From the NCBI RefSeq assembly GCF_030247185.1, contig NC_080572.1, positions 174,970,975 to 175,034,974 of the forward strand: 64,000 nucleotides of DNA, given 5' to 3'. The translations under genes were made by a program, and so were the position numbers. The notes beneath the pieces were generated by a model that worked only from the letters and a program-made list of their open reading frames with translations, ran no database searches and was not told the DNA's origin. Shown here piece after piece: positions 31,926 to 44,240 of the stretch (position 1 is its first letter; each line of letters begins with the position of its first letter). Source of the stretch: Malaya genurostris. Lineage: Eukaryota > Arthropoda > Insecta > Diptera > Culicidae.

Positions 31926-33286
31926 CCTATCCCGGGGTTTCACGCACTTTACCCAAAATTGTGAGAAAACGGGGAAGAAAACGGAAATTCCAAGAACATA
32001 CGATACTAGATAATTAATTTTTCTATCGATTCGTATATAAATTGTGCCTGATAAACGTTTTTATCGAAAGATTTCGTGCGAGTTGTAAAAATAAATGAGT
32101 TTTTCCTTCTTCTTTCGCACGCACACAATGTCAACGCATGCATTGGGGTGTGCAAAATGCCACATGCGGTAGACGCTAACAACGTTTCTTTTGTTTTCGT
32201 TTTCCGTTCTCTCTGCGTAAACGTTGAATATAGATGAGTAGAAAATGTAAGTAATTATTACTACTTTGTAAAATGATTTCTATCCATTTCTATTAGTAGA
32301 ATTAGGAATTAGTAACGATTTTTATCGGTACAGATGATGTTTGCATACAATGTGTATCATGAGAAAATGAAGTATCTTTTTATTAGCCAATTTGTAAGTT
32401 CAACTCGATTCTATCAAACTGCCATGATGTGGTTATTGTTATGTGTGCTATGGTTGAATTTTCATGGAACTGAAAATATTGCTCTAACCAAGAGGTTTAT
32501 TATGAGACCGGCAGATATTTTCCCTAACCACGAATGTTTGAATCACGATATAATGTTTTTTTAGCGTGAATAAGCTTGTAGTACTAGCCATTGTATGACT
32601 GTAGGGGAAAGCAAGTAATCATAACTTTTCTAAGCAAATATTTTATCACTAACACTATCATTTCTTGGGATTTTTCTGCTATGCAAGTTTGGGAGTTGTC
32701 GTTTGCTGAAAAATAACTAAACTGAAAATATCAATAGGCAGCTTTTCAATGTAGGGTTCTGCTACGACTAAATAAGCATTTCATCCGCCATTTCTTCGAC
32801 ATACTAATTTTCTCAAAACATTCACTTTACGGACATTTCGAAGGGCAAAGGGAACATTGTAAAGACATAATGTCTCTTGTTGTGTGTCATACCATTGATT
32901 TGTTGTGAGACATATTATACGGCTGCTGGAGTATTATGTCTAAGGCAAGTAAAAAAATGAAATTGTGATCGTTTCGGAAAATGTTTTTTATCAATCAATT
33001 TGCATCACTATTACCGGAATCATTGAAAATTATGTTCGTCAGCTGTATTGCAATGAAACACTCAACTAAGAAACTCACTATAAGAAATTTTTTGAAACGG
33101 AAAGGTAAAAATTCACGAACGGAATGTAGTATCAATATTTTGTTTTGCTTGAGTTCGATCAACTAAGAAATTTTAGTCACAATGCGAAAAGAATAAAATA
33201 TAAAAACAATGTGCTTCAAGATGCATACAATCCATCTTTCATGTCAGTTCATAATAGTTGATGCAGCCAGCATCATAGAATGAATT
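31926..33286. other. No gene recognised
   Basis: AT-rich. A 76-codon frame at 32334-32564 with hydrophobic stretches has no recognisable family and no splice or start context I can defend. Confidence 0.35.
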
Positions 33287-33346
33287 AAAATATATAACTA
33301 TGGTCATGGAATACAAAAATTTTCTATGACCATAGTTATATATTTG
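33287..33346. repeat. Short perfect-stem inverted repeat
   Basis: ATATATAACTATGGTCAT at 33290 pairs with ATGACCATAGTTATATAT at 33327, a stem of about 22 bp around a ~14-nt loop. A third, diverged unit (TTAACTATGGTTATAGGTCA) follows at 33361. Could be a solo MITE end pair. Confidence 0.7.
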
Positions 33347-35382
33347 AGAATTATAAATATTTAACTATGGTTATAGGTCATTTTTTAAAAATAGTTGTAA
33401 ATAATCTGTTTTATTTTTCTTAGAGGGGGCGAATTTTTTATAACCAATATATTTTTCGGGGTATTCGAGCTAGACTTTTATAAAAGACAACAAACAACTT
33501 CTGAGAATCTTGGCATCATCAAAATAATCCTTTTTGCAAGTATGATTCATCCACTCTATAATCAATTTGACTGCACAGAGGGAAATCGGTTGAAGCGATG
33601 GCCAATGAAATTTAGATCGGTCAAAAATCAGCTTCCCCGGAATAACGTCAACAACTGCCAAAGGGAATATTGAACTATTCATTTGAATGTAGGTTTGTGA
33701 AAATTGTTGTTTTATCATCTTCGTGAAAATCTTCCTATTTTCACACAATGTTTTGAATCATGATCAACGAAATCGAACGAAATGTGCGATTGAGTTTCTT
33801 TTTAAAGTCTTTGGTTACTAGTTCCAGGGTATCCGGAACCGTATATGGATAACTAATGTGACCCATGAAATCGTATTACATCGTGACCAAAATATTTAAT
33901 CAATCGCAAGTAGCAAATATTGTGGATGCTAAATGTCATCTTACCTTTCTAAACAGCCTAAACAGCCGTGTAAGGTCCGTATCGGTTCCCAACTGGCTAG
34001 GATTCCCTCAAAACGATCCCCTTGTCCCGATGGCATAAGTAAGTAGTATGGCATCCGGGGAAATTTGAGGCATTTCAGATATAAATTTAAGACCCTGAAC
34101 TGATGGAGCTTGTGAACAGCACAAGTCGTGAAAATGTTTTATTATTTTTATTTTGTTAGACTCATTTACTATTTATTATTAATATTTTCATTATTATTTG
34201 TAATATATCATTAATATTTTCGACTTTCATTGGACAATAAAAACATGTGCATTTTTCAAATTATTATAATATTTTTATTTGCCTTAGTAGCTTTGTGAAT
34301 AGGTGTGGAATAGAACTTCGATATCACAAACACATAATTTTAAATACAGAATATTGGTAGTGAATCAGAAATCAAGGGTATTCAATACCGTAATCGGGAG
34401 CTCTCTTGTGTTGTCTTGTGTGATTCGTTCCAGTTCATTATTAACTGTATTAAAAAATGAATTTTCACCGTCTTTCGAAAATATTCTTCTTTCCTTTTTC
34501 TGTGAAATGCCACAGTTAGAAAAAAAATGTTTTCCCTCAAGTAAATGTTTTATTTCAAGTTTGAATTATCAGTAGATAACAAATTATTTCGAGCGGCCGC
34601 ATTCCTTATTTAGAGCGAATCCTGGACCTTATAACCGTTCAACTTATGAGCTCCGCGACACCCATTGAAAAGTCAGATGAGTTGTTGGATTTCTGTTAAA
34701 CTCTGTATGCTTTCAACCATACAGAAAGCATTCAGTTATGTGTTCCCACATTGTTTAATATTTTGGAGATATGTTGCTATAATCGTGTGAAGGGGCTTCC
34801 CTGTTCTTACATAACCTGCTCGAAGAACAAACCTTTTTGCTAAAGTCTTCTGTGCATTTTCAAGAAGTTTGATATGGCTGCTCGGTTACCAATGGAAATT
34901 AACTTTCAATGTCAACTTCCCTTCTCGAGATAGCCGTGTAGTGTCGGTAGCGGTTTCCAACTGCCTAATAATAACACTATGGTCTACATGTCTCGGTAGA
35001 ATAAGTCCACCAAACAGCACCCGGCGGAATTATTCAAACCATGAATTGATTCACTGATTTCCTGTTCCATGTCGTAAAAGGCCACTAAAACGGAAGCTTT
35101 CAAACGAAATTTTTGCGGGTTTAGTATCACAATTAGACTGACTAATTGAAAGCATAGACAGAATGTATGTCTATTGTTCGGCATATTTGCCGCATAACTG
35201 GTATTCGCCGAGCGATGACTTTATTATTATATGAATTCCAGTGAAGCTAAAACCATTACTAGTAAATTCATTTCTATTTTTTTGCTCTCATAAAAAACTG
35301 TTAAAGTGTTGGTTCATCAAATCGCAAACCGTAGTGTGTTATAAAACATAATGTTTTTTTTATTTTTCACATAGCTACTATT
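33347..35382. other. No gene; faint repeat traces
   Basis: 33460-33770 and 34870-35200 carry weak CACCTAGTGG-family phrases (AATCGGTTGAAGCGATGGC; AGCTTTCAAACGAAATTTT). Otherwise AT-rich with no recognised gene. Confidence 0.35.
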
Positions 35383-35945
35383 TAATATATCATCTGGTAT
35401 GTAACTGTTCCGAATTGATGCAACTACATACCCAGGTTTTTGGTTCTCCATGAATGGTTGAATCTGTGTATGGAGAGCTAAAATTTAAAGATATTCTATC
35501 GCTTCTCACCCAATGTGATAAGAAGCTAAAGTCATAGGGGTTCATCGTTCTTCCTGAAATGAATGAGTCCTTGCTGTATTGATCTTAAAATTTTCTAGTA
35601 AATTGTATAGCATCCTTTATGAGGTACCGGATTTACTCCTGCCTATACACATTTCAAATCGGTCTGCATTCTTCCGGGAACGCAGGATAGTGTCGCTTTT
35701 ATAAAATCCCTTACTCTTTTCCGGGGTTGGAGTAGGTGCTTTTTGGAACCTACTGATCGTTCAGTATCTTTTCGAATGGAGACGATTTGTTTCTGTTAGT
35801 TTGTTTGTTGCTGTTTTTCAATTTCATCCATGATCGTATTATGCTTCCCTTTTCATCAGAAAAAATGATGAGAAGCCAAGACAATGCGCGAATCCCTAAA
35901 TAACCAGGGAAACGTGCATATGAGCCATTTTGTTCTGATTCCTGA
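35383..35945 (+). mobile_element. LOA/I-type LINE, 3' end fragment
   Basis: Matches the LINE at 6820-8535 from the zinc-knuckle codons (CATCTGGTATGTAACTGTTC) through the 3' untranslated region (GCATCCTTTATGAGGTACCG, TCTGCATTCTTCCGGGAACG) to a single TGATTCCTGA tail unit. More diverged than the 6.8-kb copy, with stops in the coding part, so older or from another subfamily. Confidence 0.8.
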
Positions 35946-36488
35946 AGTTTTTAGTTTTCTAACCGTCAGTAAAAAAGATGCAAGTAAAATTGATATTTTG
36001 TAAGAGAAAACAAAAATTATTATTTATCGAAAAGAATTTTTCTGTTAGTTCAATCCTAAAAGCATTTTTGTTAATTTAATTGTGCTTTAGTAGTAATTTT
36101 AAAACTAATTAAAGTTGCTTAAATAGGTTACTTGAGGAAACTACGATCTTCTGAGTTTTCTGCATCCTGCATTCTGCATCATCTTCTGCCCAATGTCGCT
36201 CGATAGGTCGCAACTCCGGTCAGTCAAGTGGATTTGTCTTTTTCGGCACAGCATGGAATCCATTCACTTTATAACGTTTGCATTAAAAAATGAACTTTTT
36301 TCGGGAGGTGATAAAAAAAGTTTAGACAGATAATTGCTGTTGATAAATTTCGCATGGAAGGTATTTGTCTAAGCATTTAACCTAATCATTCGCCATGGCG
36401 GACAAAAAAAAATCGTGTAGGTATGTTTTTGAGTGCTTTCTTCGTTTAATTTATATTTTGAGTTCTTTCTTCTTTTTATTTATAAATT
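35946..36488. other. No gene recognised
   Basis: AT-rich; nothing identified. Confidence 0.35.
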
Positions 36489-38060
36489 CTACCTAAGTTT
36501 TCGCGACAAAATTATTAGAATCATCGTCATCTTACGCTTCAGGTTGTCCCAGCAATTCTCGATGAGATGCAGCTGGGGGACATTGGGCGGACCGACTTGG
36601 GTATCGCATCGATATTCAGCCTTCAATCGCTTCGAGTAGTGGGCCGACGCCAGATCCGACCAGAACAACGCGTCTTCGACCTTACGGTATTCCTTGAATG
36701 ACGATTCAACTTTCGGCATACATTTCGTACTATAAATTTCCCATTTTAAGGCCAGTCAGAAGCGAAAGAAGAACGGCTTTGACATTCGACGGCTTGGGGA
36801 ACTTGGTGTGTGAAATAAATTTCACATCGGAGCTCACTTACTTCGTGGGGGAAGTAGATCCCAGATTTTTTTCGGGGGGTGTTTAGGAACATGTTGATCA
36901 ATTTCCGTACGAATGGTCGTTAATAAAGTCGGTTTTTGAAACCTACTCATTTTATAACTTACTTAAATATTATATATTTATTAATGGATTTAAATATTTA
37001 AAGAGAAAAGTTTTTATAATATAATATTTTTTTAGTTTTGGAGGGAGTTTGAATCCCTAAAACCCTCCTCTGTATACGCGCCTGATCGTATAGATTGTCA
37101 CAAATGTAGTGTTCCGATTTCCACATAAGTCAAATCATGTATTTATTGGCAAATTTCCACATATTCTATTTTTTAACGTATTCTGGGATATCAAACTTAT
37201 GATGAAAAGTCCAGAGTCCAGAGAGTTACCGGAAATCTGCTTGAAGGCAAGTTTCGTCATCCATAATGAGACAATGTAGTTTTGTGAACATCCTTGTGTT
37301 GAATTTTCCTGCATGTCTACCGTATTCTGCTGTTCATTGCGAATCGGTGCCTTTCGAAATTTGTACGTATGTAGTCCTTCGAAGTACATAAGTTTTACTC
37401 AAATGCAGTTTTTTCACCACGTCACTTACATAACTGTCTGGATTCCTATTGAAAGCTTGAACTACCCGTATATCATCCATTTTGGCCACTTTTTTACTTC
37501 CGATCTTGAGATGGGCAAAACAGTTCATTTCAAAGAACCGTTCAGTGATGCAAAGTTCTATTGAAAGAACTAGTTCTCCAGAGCCGTTCGTTCGTTCTTT
37601 TCATAGTTGGTTTGTTTGTTCAAATACTAAATGAGAACTTAGTGTTGTTAGGTTAGGCGAGCAAAAAAAATGTCGCACGAATTTGAACTGAGCTTTCGTG
37701 GTGCAGCTTTCTTATTACAGAACTACCGTTCTCGAAAAAAGGTTAAGCGAGCAAAAAAAAGGTCCCACGACTTTGAACTGAGGAACTACCGTTCTCGAAA
37801 AAAGAACTACTGCTCATTCATTCTTTCAAAATAACTAGTTCTTTTGAACCGTTCGCGAACGAATTGCCCATCTCTATTCCGATCAAAAGATAAACTTTCG
37901 TTGTACCAATTTAAAATACGAGATACCGTAGATTGTGCACCTTCCATCTTTCTGCCGATAACATGATGAGAGAGATCTGAATTTTAAAGGCACGTACGCA
38001 GAATTATTTTACGCCGCTGCTGTATTCGCTCATCCACGATTAGCTCGAATCTTTGTTATT
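36489..38060 (-). pseudogene. ITmD37E-like transposase, split by a hAT MITE
   Basis: Minus-strand reading. From about 38050 down to 37885: diverged N-terminus, then GRKMEGAQSTVSRILNWYNE; after the MITE, KKVAKMDDIRVVQAFNRNPD and VKKLHLSKTYVLRRT (37528-37400), both helix-turn-helix regions. Then RKAPIRNEQQNT, a damaged first catalytic region (37240-37290), about 400 bp of poorly matching sequence, and the second and third catalytic blocks LFWSDLASAHYS and PPNVPQLHLIENCW (36720-36520). Only 31 residues separate the catalytic D and E, where intact relatives have 37, so a short deletion lies between. Several stops and shifts. Same family group as 51534-52804. Confidence 0.75.
37506..37876. mobile_element. 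371-bp hAT MITE
   Basis: Ends TTGAGATGGGCAA and, inverted, TAGAGATGGGCAA, with a perfect 8-bp duplication TTCCGATC on both sides (37498-37505, 37877-37884). Subterminal GAACCGTTC/GAACGGTTC-like motifs and AGAACTAGTTCT palindromes occur near both ends. Inside is a 90-bp direct repeat (units starting near 37651 and 37741, GGTTARGCGAGCAAAAAAA). Noncoding. It sits within the mariner gene above. Confidence 0.9.
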
Positions 38061-38157
38061 GATATCATTATCATTATCATGATTATTATCATAATCTCAA
38101 ACATACAGTATAGACGAACTTCCGAAAAATCATGAGGACTGGAATCCAGATACATTC

Positions 38158-38325
38158 ATTGGATCTATAAAACTATTATTAAATGCATTTTAGCGTATGG
38201 ATGTTTTGTAAGGTGACAGAATGAAGATGTTGCGACAGTTTAGTCAAAACTAAATCGTCTTCAAAGGACAGCGGTCCTAATGGCGATGAAAGGAGCGTTC
38301 AGGAGTTGTTCCTACTGCTGCTGTA
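38158..38325 (+). mobile_element. LOA/I-type LINE, internal fragment
   Basis: Encodes IYKTIIKCILAYGCFV in one frame and then, frameshifted, the nucleotide stretch TTGCGACAGTTTAGTCAAAA..CCTAATGGCGATGAAAGGAG that matches 6850-6910 of the LINE at 6820. It covers the reverse transcriptase C-terminus upstream of RNase H, and so extends slightly 5' of the truncated 6.8-kb copy. Confidence 0.7.
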
Positions 38326-38744
38326 AACAAAGAACACTTACCGACCGACACAACCGCTCACATACGCATGATCCCTGTGGCAATCTCTCTCACTGAATAG
38401 CTACATATACTGTCATTAATTGAGTATGAGTTTCACTAAGAGATATTTTTGTCATGTCACTCGTACACTACCTTGGTGCTGTATCAACATGATCGAAAAC
38501 TTAGAGTAACAATCAAATCTTCAAAATAACCATCATGATCGTCAATCGGATGGAAAATTAGTGGAAAAATATTCTCGGCTTAACTCATTGCTAAATTTTT
38601 ACGAACATAGAAGGAAATTTTCAATGATAATAAAAATTATTTTGAAAATCCAACCGCATGCAGCTGTTTCAAAAATCCACAGCGAGCACAAACAATCACC
38701 CAAGTGTTTCGTGTGCTGAGTGTTCGAGACGAACAAAATCCTGC

Positions 38745-38995
38745 GCCCTTGTAACTTTCATAAATATAATTCATGCTAAATAGCATTTAATTTGGTTCTA
38801 TCGAAAGAGTGCGTGGCAGTAAATTAACTAGTTGGATATAAAATCTTGTAGTCAATATTTAGCATGACATATTTCTTCATTGAATTTTGCGTATTGAGAG
38901 CTTTGAAAATAACATCAATTTAATTAGGCGCCAAAATAATCATTTTCATACCTTCATCTAGCATTAATTTGCCCTTCATGTAGTATTCATTTAGT
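38745..38995 (+). repeat. Dispersed repeat, CCTGCGCCCTTGTAAC family
   Basis: Shares with 59487-59760, in order, ATCCTGCGCxCxTGTxAC, a GAATTATA..TTCATGC segment, AATAGCxTTT, a TTCACTGAATTTT stretch, ATCATTTTCATA and TAGCATTAATTT. Diverged; about 250 bp. No coding potential. Confidence 0.55.
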
Positions 38996-40040
38996 ATACA
39001 GTTTTCGCTCATTGGCAATATCATATCATAAAAATATTAACAGCACTACCCTGGGCATTAGCACAATTTTGAGACAGATTGAATGATGCTGTCACGGTCC
39101 CAGGGTTTGCCTGAATCCTTAATCACTGGAGAAATATGCACATCAATGTTGCCAAGGATTTGATTGACAAAAACGCAACAATACAAATAAGGCGAATAAA
39201 ATGGATATATTCCTTTTCTGAATAAACCAAACATGACAGACATTGTCTTTGCTAGAACAAGTACTACGTTTTATCTATGAAAAAAGCGATCTATTAATCG
39301 AAACATATCACTTTTGCAGTAGTTTGGCCATATGATGACGGCATCATGTTCTTTTTGTTACCTTTCGGAGCCACAGACGACATGGACAACATCCTTTAAA
39401 ATCTACACACTAAGTAGTTTGGTTGCATGTTAAATGTTGCTCTTTATAACTGCCCCTCAATTCTCGAAGGAGAGAAATGGAAGCTCCTCTCCTTTTAGAA
39501 AAAGGATGACAACGAGATTCAATACAACAAATAATTATCTAAAATCTCAGCTCAATCGGCCACGTAAAGCTTGTACGCAAATAGGCCTGAATAAAAAATA
39601 TCTTTTGAATAAAAAAATGTAGCTCTTTCTTGGATTGCGTTGTATAATACTTGGTTCTTTCTCAGGCATTCGTTACTTTCCCTCAGCCCCATGCTAATGC
39701 TCTACTCACTCACCAATCATTATTCATACTCTACTATTCGGATGCAAAATAAAAATACATTAATTTCCACTTTCTTGATTGTAGATTGAGTACGTTTTTT
39801 TTAAATGTTGTTTATACATTGTCTGATATATTACCATACTTAACATCGACAAAGATACTACGGATTAGAAATGTCAGTGTTAGTAAACCAAACATTTCGA
39901 TATCTCATCTAGATAATTAAAGTAATAATCCTTTATACCGCTTCAGACATAGAAGATTATGTAGGAAAGCAGGAAATTTTCAGAAGTTCCACTAACTAAG
40001 ACATTAAAATCAATGCAACAGTTGGTAGGAAGACAAAATA
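38996..40040. other. No gene recognised
   Basis: AT-rich. A 61-codon minus frame (39058-39243) has protein-like composition but no family and no supporting splice sites. Confidence 0.35.
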
Positions 40041-40214
40041 CACTGAAGTCTTTTTTATGCGAGTTTACGTACCGCATAAAAATAAACCGCATAACTCTGA
40101 AAATTAACATAAAAAACCGCATAACTCTGAAACTTCGCATAAAAAAACACAAAACTCTGAAAATTCGCATAAAAAAACCGCATAAAAAAGACCGCATAAA
40201 AAAAGACCTCAGTG
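40041..40214. mobile_element. 174-bp TA-flanked MITE with internal minisatellite
   Basis: Ends CACTGAAGTCTTTTTTATGC and, inverted, CACTGAGGTCTTTTTTTATG. TA flanks both sides (40039-40040, 40215-40216). The interior is four to five units of about 28 bp based on AACTCTGAAAATTCGCATAAAA, so the whole element is GCATAAA-rich. A partial relative may lie at 31225-31380. Confidence 0.8.
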
Positions 40215-40216
40215 TA

Positions 40217-40559
40217 CTGATACGATACAGACGCTGGAACCAATGAGCCCAAGCCTTAATTTCTTTGGTGAACTTGCAATAGATGATACTCGTATCTTTC
40301 GTTGCAAATTGGTGACCGTAAAGGAATCTGTCACTTGGTTTACAATCTATCCTCGATAGATCATCTCGATAGAATCTATCATTTCGATGATGACCTCGGT
40401 TTTTTCTAACGTAACTAGTGCTAATTTCGGCACCATAGCGTAGTCGCCTGATATAGAAAATATGGAACCAGCAAACCCCTACCCTCGGCTAGAGTAGCCC
40501 ATAAAGGGAAAATAAAACTATTGACAATACTTGTACATCCGAAAAGTATGAATAACAAA
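40217..40559. other. No gene recognised
   Basis: Mixed composition, with a TCTATC-rich patch near 40345-40385. Nothing identified. Confidence 0.35.
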
Positions 40560-43300
40560 ACACAACTCAGACTTGGTTATGTTTTTGCTGGTACTTAAAA
40601 CGTACACGGCACACGGTGTACGAAACCTAAAATCAGGTCGTATGCTGACAGGGAAGAGAGTCCTCTTAGGGGGATGTCGGAGCGCCTGTGACCCATTTTA
40701 GGAGCGGCTTCAAACAGCTTCTGGTATCCAGCGGCTGAATAAGAAATGCTGTACTCCGTCCAGCTAAATCCAAGGTGGCAGCCCCGCCAACTGGATCGTC
40801 CTAGTGGTAGCTGGAACATTAAACAGAGCAAGTACGAAGATCTTCCGGCGAAACAGGGAGTTGGCGTATGGGCAAATTAACCTCCTGTAAAATATTAATA
40901 TTGCTAATAATACAGGTGATAATACGATCCAGAACAATCGGAATATGGGACGAAATAAGGACTATGACAGGAAACTGCAACAGAAAAATATACGATGAAC
41001 TAAATCCTCGAAATTTCGACGTCGTAGCGCTGCAGGAACTTTGTTGGACGGAACAGAAGGTGTGGAAAAGCGGACACCGAGCGGCTAACTTCTTCCAAAG
41101 CTGGGGTACAACGAACGAGCTGGGAACTTGTTTCGTAGTTCTGAGCAAGATGCATCAGCTAGTGATTGGGTGGCAGCCGATCAACGCTAGGATGTGCAAA
41201 TTGGGATTTTAGGGCCGTTTTTTCAACTACAGCTTCATTAACGTACACTACCCACACGAAGGAAGACCTGACAACGAGAAAGAAATGCTCTACGTTCAGC
41301 TGGAACAAGCTTTTGACGGCAGCCCACGTAGAGACGTAAAAATTTTAATCGGCGACAAGAATACCCAGGTTGGAAGGGAGGTAAAGTACCGGCCGGTAAT
41401 CGAACCGAACAGCCTGCATGCCGCATCAAACAATTACGACCATCGATATTAACTTTGCGACCTTTCAAGGAATGGTAATCATAAACACCTTCTTCCTCCG
41501 CAAGTACACAAAAAGCTGCCTGGAGATCCTTACTAACACACCGAAAATCAAATCGACCACGTTTTGATTTTTCTCGGTCATCAACAATGTTCGCACCTAC
41601 AGAAGTGCGACATAGATTCGGACCATTACTTGGTTGCTATATTACATGCGCTCAAATTTTTCCACGATGAGGACCACACGTCGAAACCGAACGTCGCGGC
41701 TCCGGAATGTTGAAGTAGCTCAAGATTACGTGCAGAAAGTGGCGGCGCGATAACGAACTTAGGGACACGTGCGGAGGACGATAGATTATCGGTCCCAGAC
41801 CTCCAAGAAATCAAGGACGAGGTAGGCAGGTTGAAAAATAATAAGGCCGCTGGCGTTGACCAACTACCAAGCGAGCTACTAAAACACGGTGGTAATGCAC
41901 TAGTGAAAACACTGCACTAGGTCGTTACCAAGATATGGAAGAACGAGATTTTACCGGTGGAATGGATGGAAGGAAACGTGTGTCCTATCTACAAAAAGAG
42001 TGACAAGCTGGATTGCTGGAATTACCGTGAGATCACTCTGTCGAACGCCGCCTACAAGGTACTCTCCCAAATCTTATGCCACCGACTTTCACCGATTGCA
42101 AAAGAATTCGTGGGACAATATCAGGCAGAATTTATGGGCGAACGCGCTACCACGGAGCAAGTGTTCGCTATCTGCCAGATGTTGCAAAAATGCCGCGAAT
42201 ACAATGTGCCCACACATCACTTATTCATCGATTTCAAATCAGCCTACGACACAATCAATCGAGAATAGCTATGGAAAATCATGCACGACTACGGATTCCC
42301 GGACAAACTGATACGATTGGTCAAGGCTACGATGGATCGAGTGATGTGCGTTGTTCGAGTGTCGGGGATGAACTCGAGTCTTTTCGAAACTCGCAAAAGG
42401 TTCAGGGCTTGCAAATTGAAGCAACGAATATGAACAAAAGGGCTTCACCATCTGTGCTATTCACACACATTCGTATGTCAGGTAGAATTCACAGCGCAAC
42501 CCAAGCAAGGAGAGCTGCTTCGTTCGTTCATTAGTTCATGAATATGCCCGCTTGCTGAGACCTATGCTTCATGAGGTTGGCATTTGATGAATGGTTCTCA
42601 TATTGTAGATGCCTATGAGGAAACTAGATTTATAACTTTTAGTTCCGATGAATATTAATTTAAAGAACATGGCTTTTAGTGTTTCTAGGATATATACACA
42701 GTGTAAACTGCCAAGAAACAAATTGATCGTTTAGAAAATAGACTCAAATGAAAAATTTCTGCTATAAAATGATTAAAGTATGTTTGAAATGTGATCAAAT
42801 TTGGTCTTGGAATGCGAACACTATGAAAAATGATTTCTGTAAACCTACACTTTAAAAATAAACCGTAAACATTGCCTATATGACTTTGCTTCGCGTCTTG
42901 TAGCACGCCGTGAAGCAAGGTCTTCTTTCTCGTACAATACTAACGAGAGCGAACTCTCATTTCATTACATTGTCATGGATTGCTTAGTTCATGTGTTAAC
43001 TGAGACTGAGAGCACAGACAATTTATTTGGCAGGGGAAATTGGTCTGGTCAGTAGCATATACTCTCACGCATCCAGTTTCTCTCTAATATAGGTCTCTCA
43101 TTCAGCTATGTCAAGCAAAGTGTTCAGAGCAGATGTTGCTTCGTTCGTCTGAGGATTCCCAATACAAGCCCTGAAAAGGTTACGGCAAGGTGATGGTCTT
43201 CCGTGTCTGCTATTCAACATTGCTTTCGAGGGTGTAATATGAAGAACGGGAATAGACACGAGTGGCATGATTTTCAGCAAGTCCGTCCAGCTGCTTGGTT
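40560..43300 (+). pseudogene. RTE-clade LINE with endonuclease and reverse transcriptase, split by a hAT element
   Basis: The longest RTE copy here. 40560-40890 is probably 5' untranslated DNA. The endonuclease runs from IGIWDEIRTMTGNC (40940) through FDVVALQELCWTEQ (41018), NVHYPHEGRPDNEKE (41243-41285) and ILIGDKNTQVGRE (41342-41380; the usual GDxN reads GDKN), to DSDHYLVAILHAL (41615-41652). The linker is shortened near 41700-41780. Reverse transcriptase blocks follow: DEVGRLKNNKAAGVDQLPSE (41818-41877), EWMEGNVCPIYKKSDKLD, SNAAYKVLSQIL, HHLFIDFKSAYDTINRE (42220-42267), a stop, then LWKIMHDYGFPDKL. The hAT insertion at 42403-43173 cuts it; the frame resumes RLRQGDGLPC and ends at QLLGFA near 43312, just short of the catalytic FADD. 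Several stops and shifts. Confidence 0.8.
42403..43173. mobile_element. 771-bp hAT element
   Basis: Ends CAGGGCTTG in inverted orientation with a perfect 8-bp duplication AAAAGGTT (42395-42402, 43174-43181). When skipped, the RTE frame joins precisely from FETRK to RLRQGDG. GCTTCGTTCGT motifs occur near both ends (42516, 43138). No transposase frame. Confidence 0.9.
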
Positions 43301-43312
43301 TTGCTGGTGGCA

Positions 43313-43799
43313 AACAGGCATGAATCGAATTGAATGAAAACGCCTCCTGTATGCGAAGGATCAATAAAATTACACTATTACTGAATTTACTGGTTCACGG
43401 TTACTGATTCAACATGTTTCGATCGAAATATAGAAAATCTTCTCTTGAATCGATTCACTGTTTATAAAATTAATAAGTTTGTACGTTCTTTTTCTGGAAA
43501 ATTATTTTAGTACAAAATCGTTTCTTTTGTCCAGGCTTATATCTTTAGCTAGTTCGCAACTAAAATTGATCTTTTGAGTAATTTTCCAGTTAAAGAATTT
43601 TTTTCAAAACCTTCACAATGTAAAAATATGTGTGAAGGGACCAAAATAGAATATAATCAATTATCACGAAAGAATCTAATTGTCAATTTTATCATTCTCA
43701 AACAATCTAAGCACTTAAACTAGATCAAGATTCTAATTTGTCACTTGTATTTATTCTGGGAATTTTATATTTGCTTCATTTTTATTATAATTGTGCTCG
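43313..43799. other. No gene recognised
   Basis: AT-rich; nothing identified. Confidence 0.35.
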
Positions 43800-44240
43800 G
43801 TGGTTTCTTGCAATTTTTTTAATGTGATAATGCTTTTCTTCGCCATTCAAATTAGTTCATTAAAACATTTATACGAAGATTTTCGGAACAAAATGTGTTA
43901 GTCATGAACTTTGTGAGTTTATCAACTTACCTAAAGTAATTTTGAACTCATCTAGGAATTTCGAAGCCGATTCAGGCATCTTCGTTAAATTTTGACGTAT
44001 TGAAAAACATTGTGATTTATCTGTTGCATCATTTATTACATTTTCCAAACCGCAGATGTACCTCATAATCCTACCAAAAAGACTCTTGAATAGGGCTAGG
44101 TACATGGAAATTGGCAGAGCCGTGGAAAATAGAGCAATTGATTCAAAGTTTAGCTAGCCAGCTTCGTCATTTATATCATCATATCTTCTGAGCCGAAAAT
44201 GCCAGCCATTTATTCTTCGAACTTGATGAATGGGCCAATA
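43800..44240 (+). repeat. CACCTAGTGG-family repeat, diverged
   Basis: GATAATGCTTTTCTTCGCCATTCAAATTAGTTCATTAAAAC matches the family 5' module in short blocks; later TTGAAAAACATTGTGATTTAT, ATCATATCTTCTGAGCCG and TTCTTCGAACTTGATGAATGG. The 3' hairpin end is missing. Confidence 0.55.

Noticed and set aside
39058..39243. Minus-strand 61-codon frame as a host exon
   Set aside because: Composition is protein-like, but there are no convincing splice borders, no family and no neighbouring exon.
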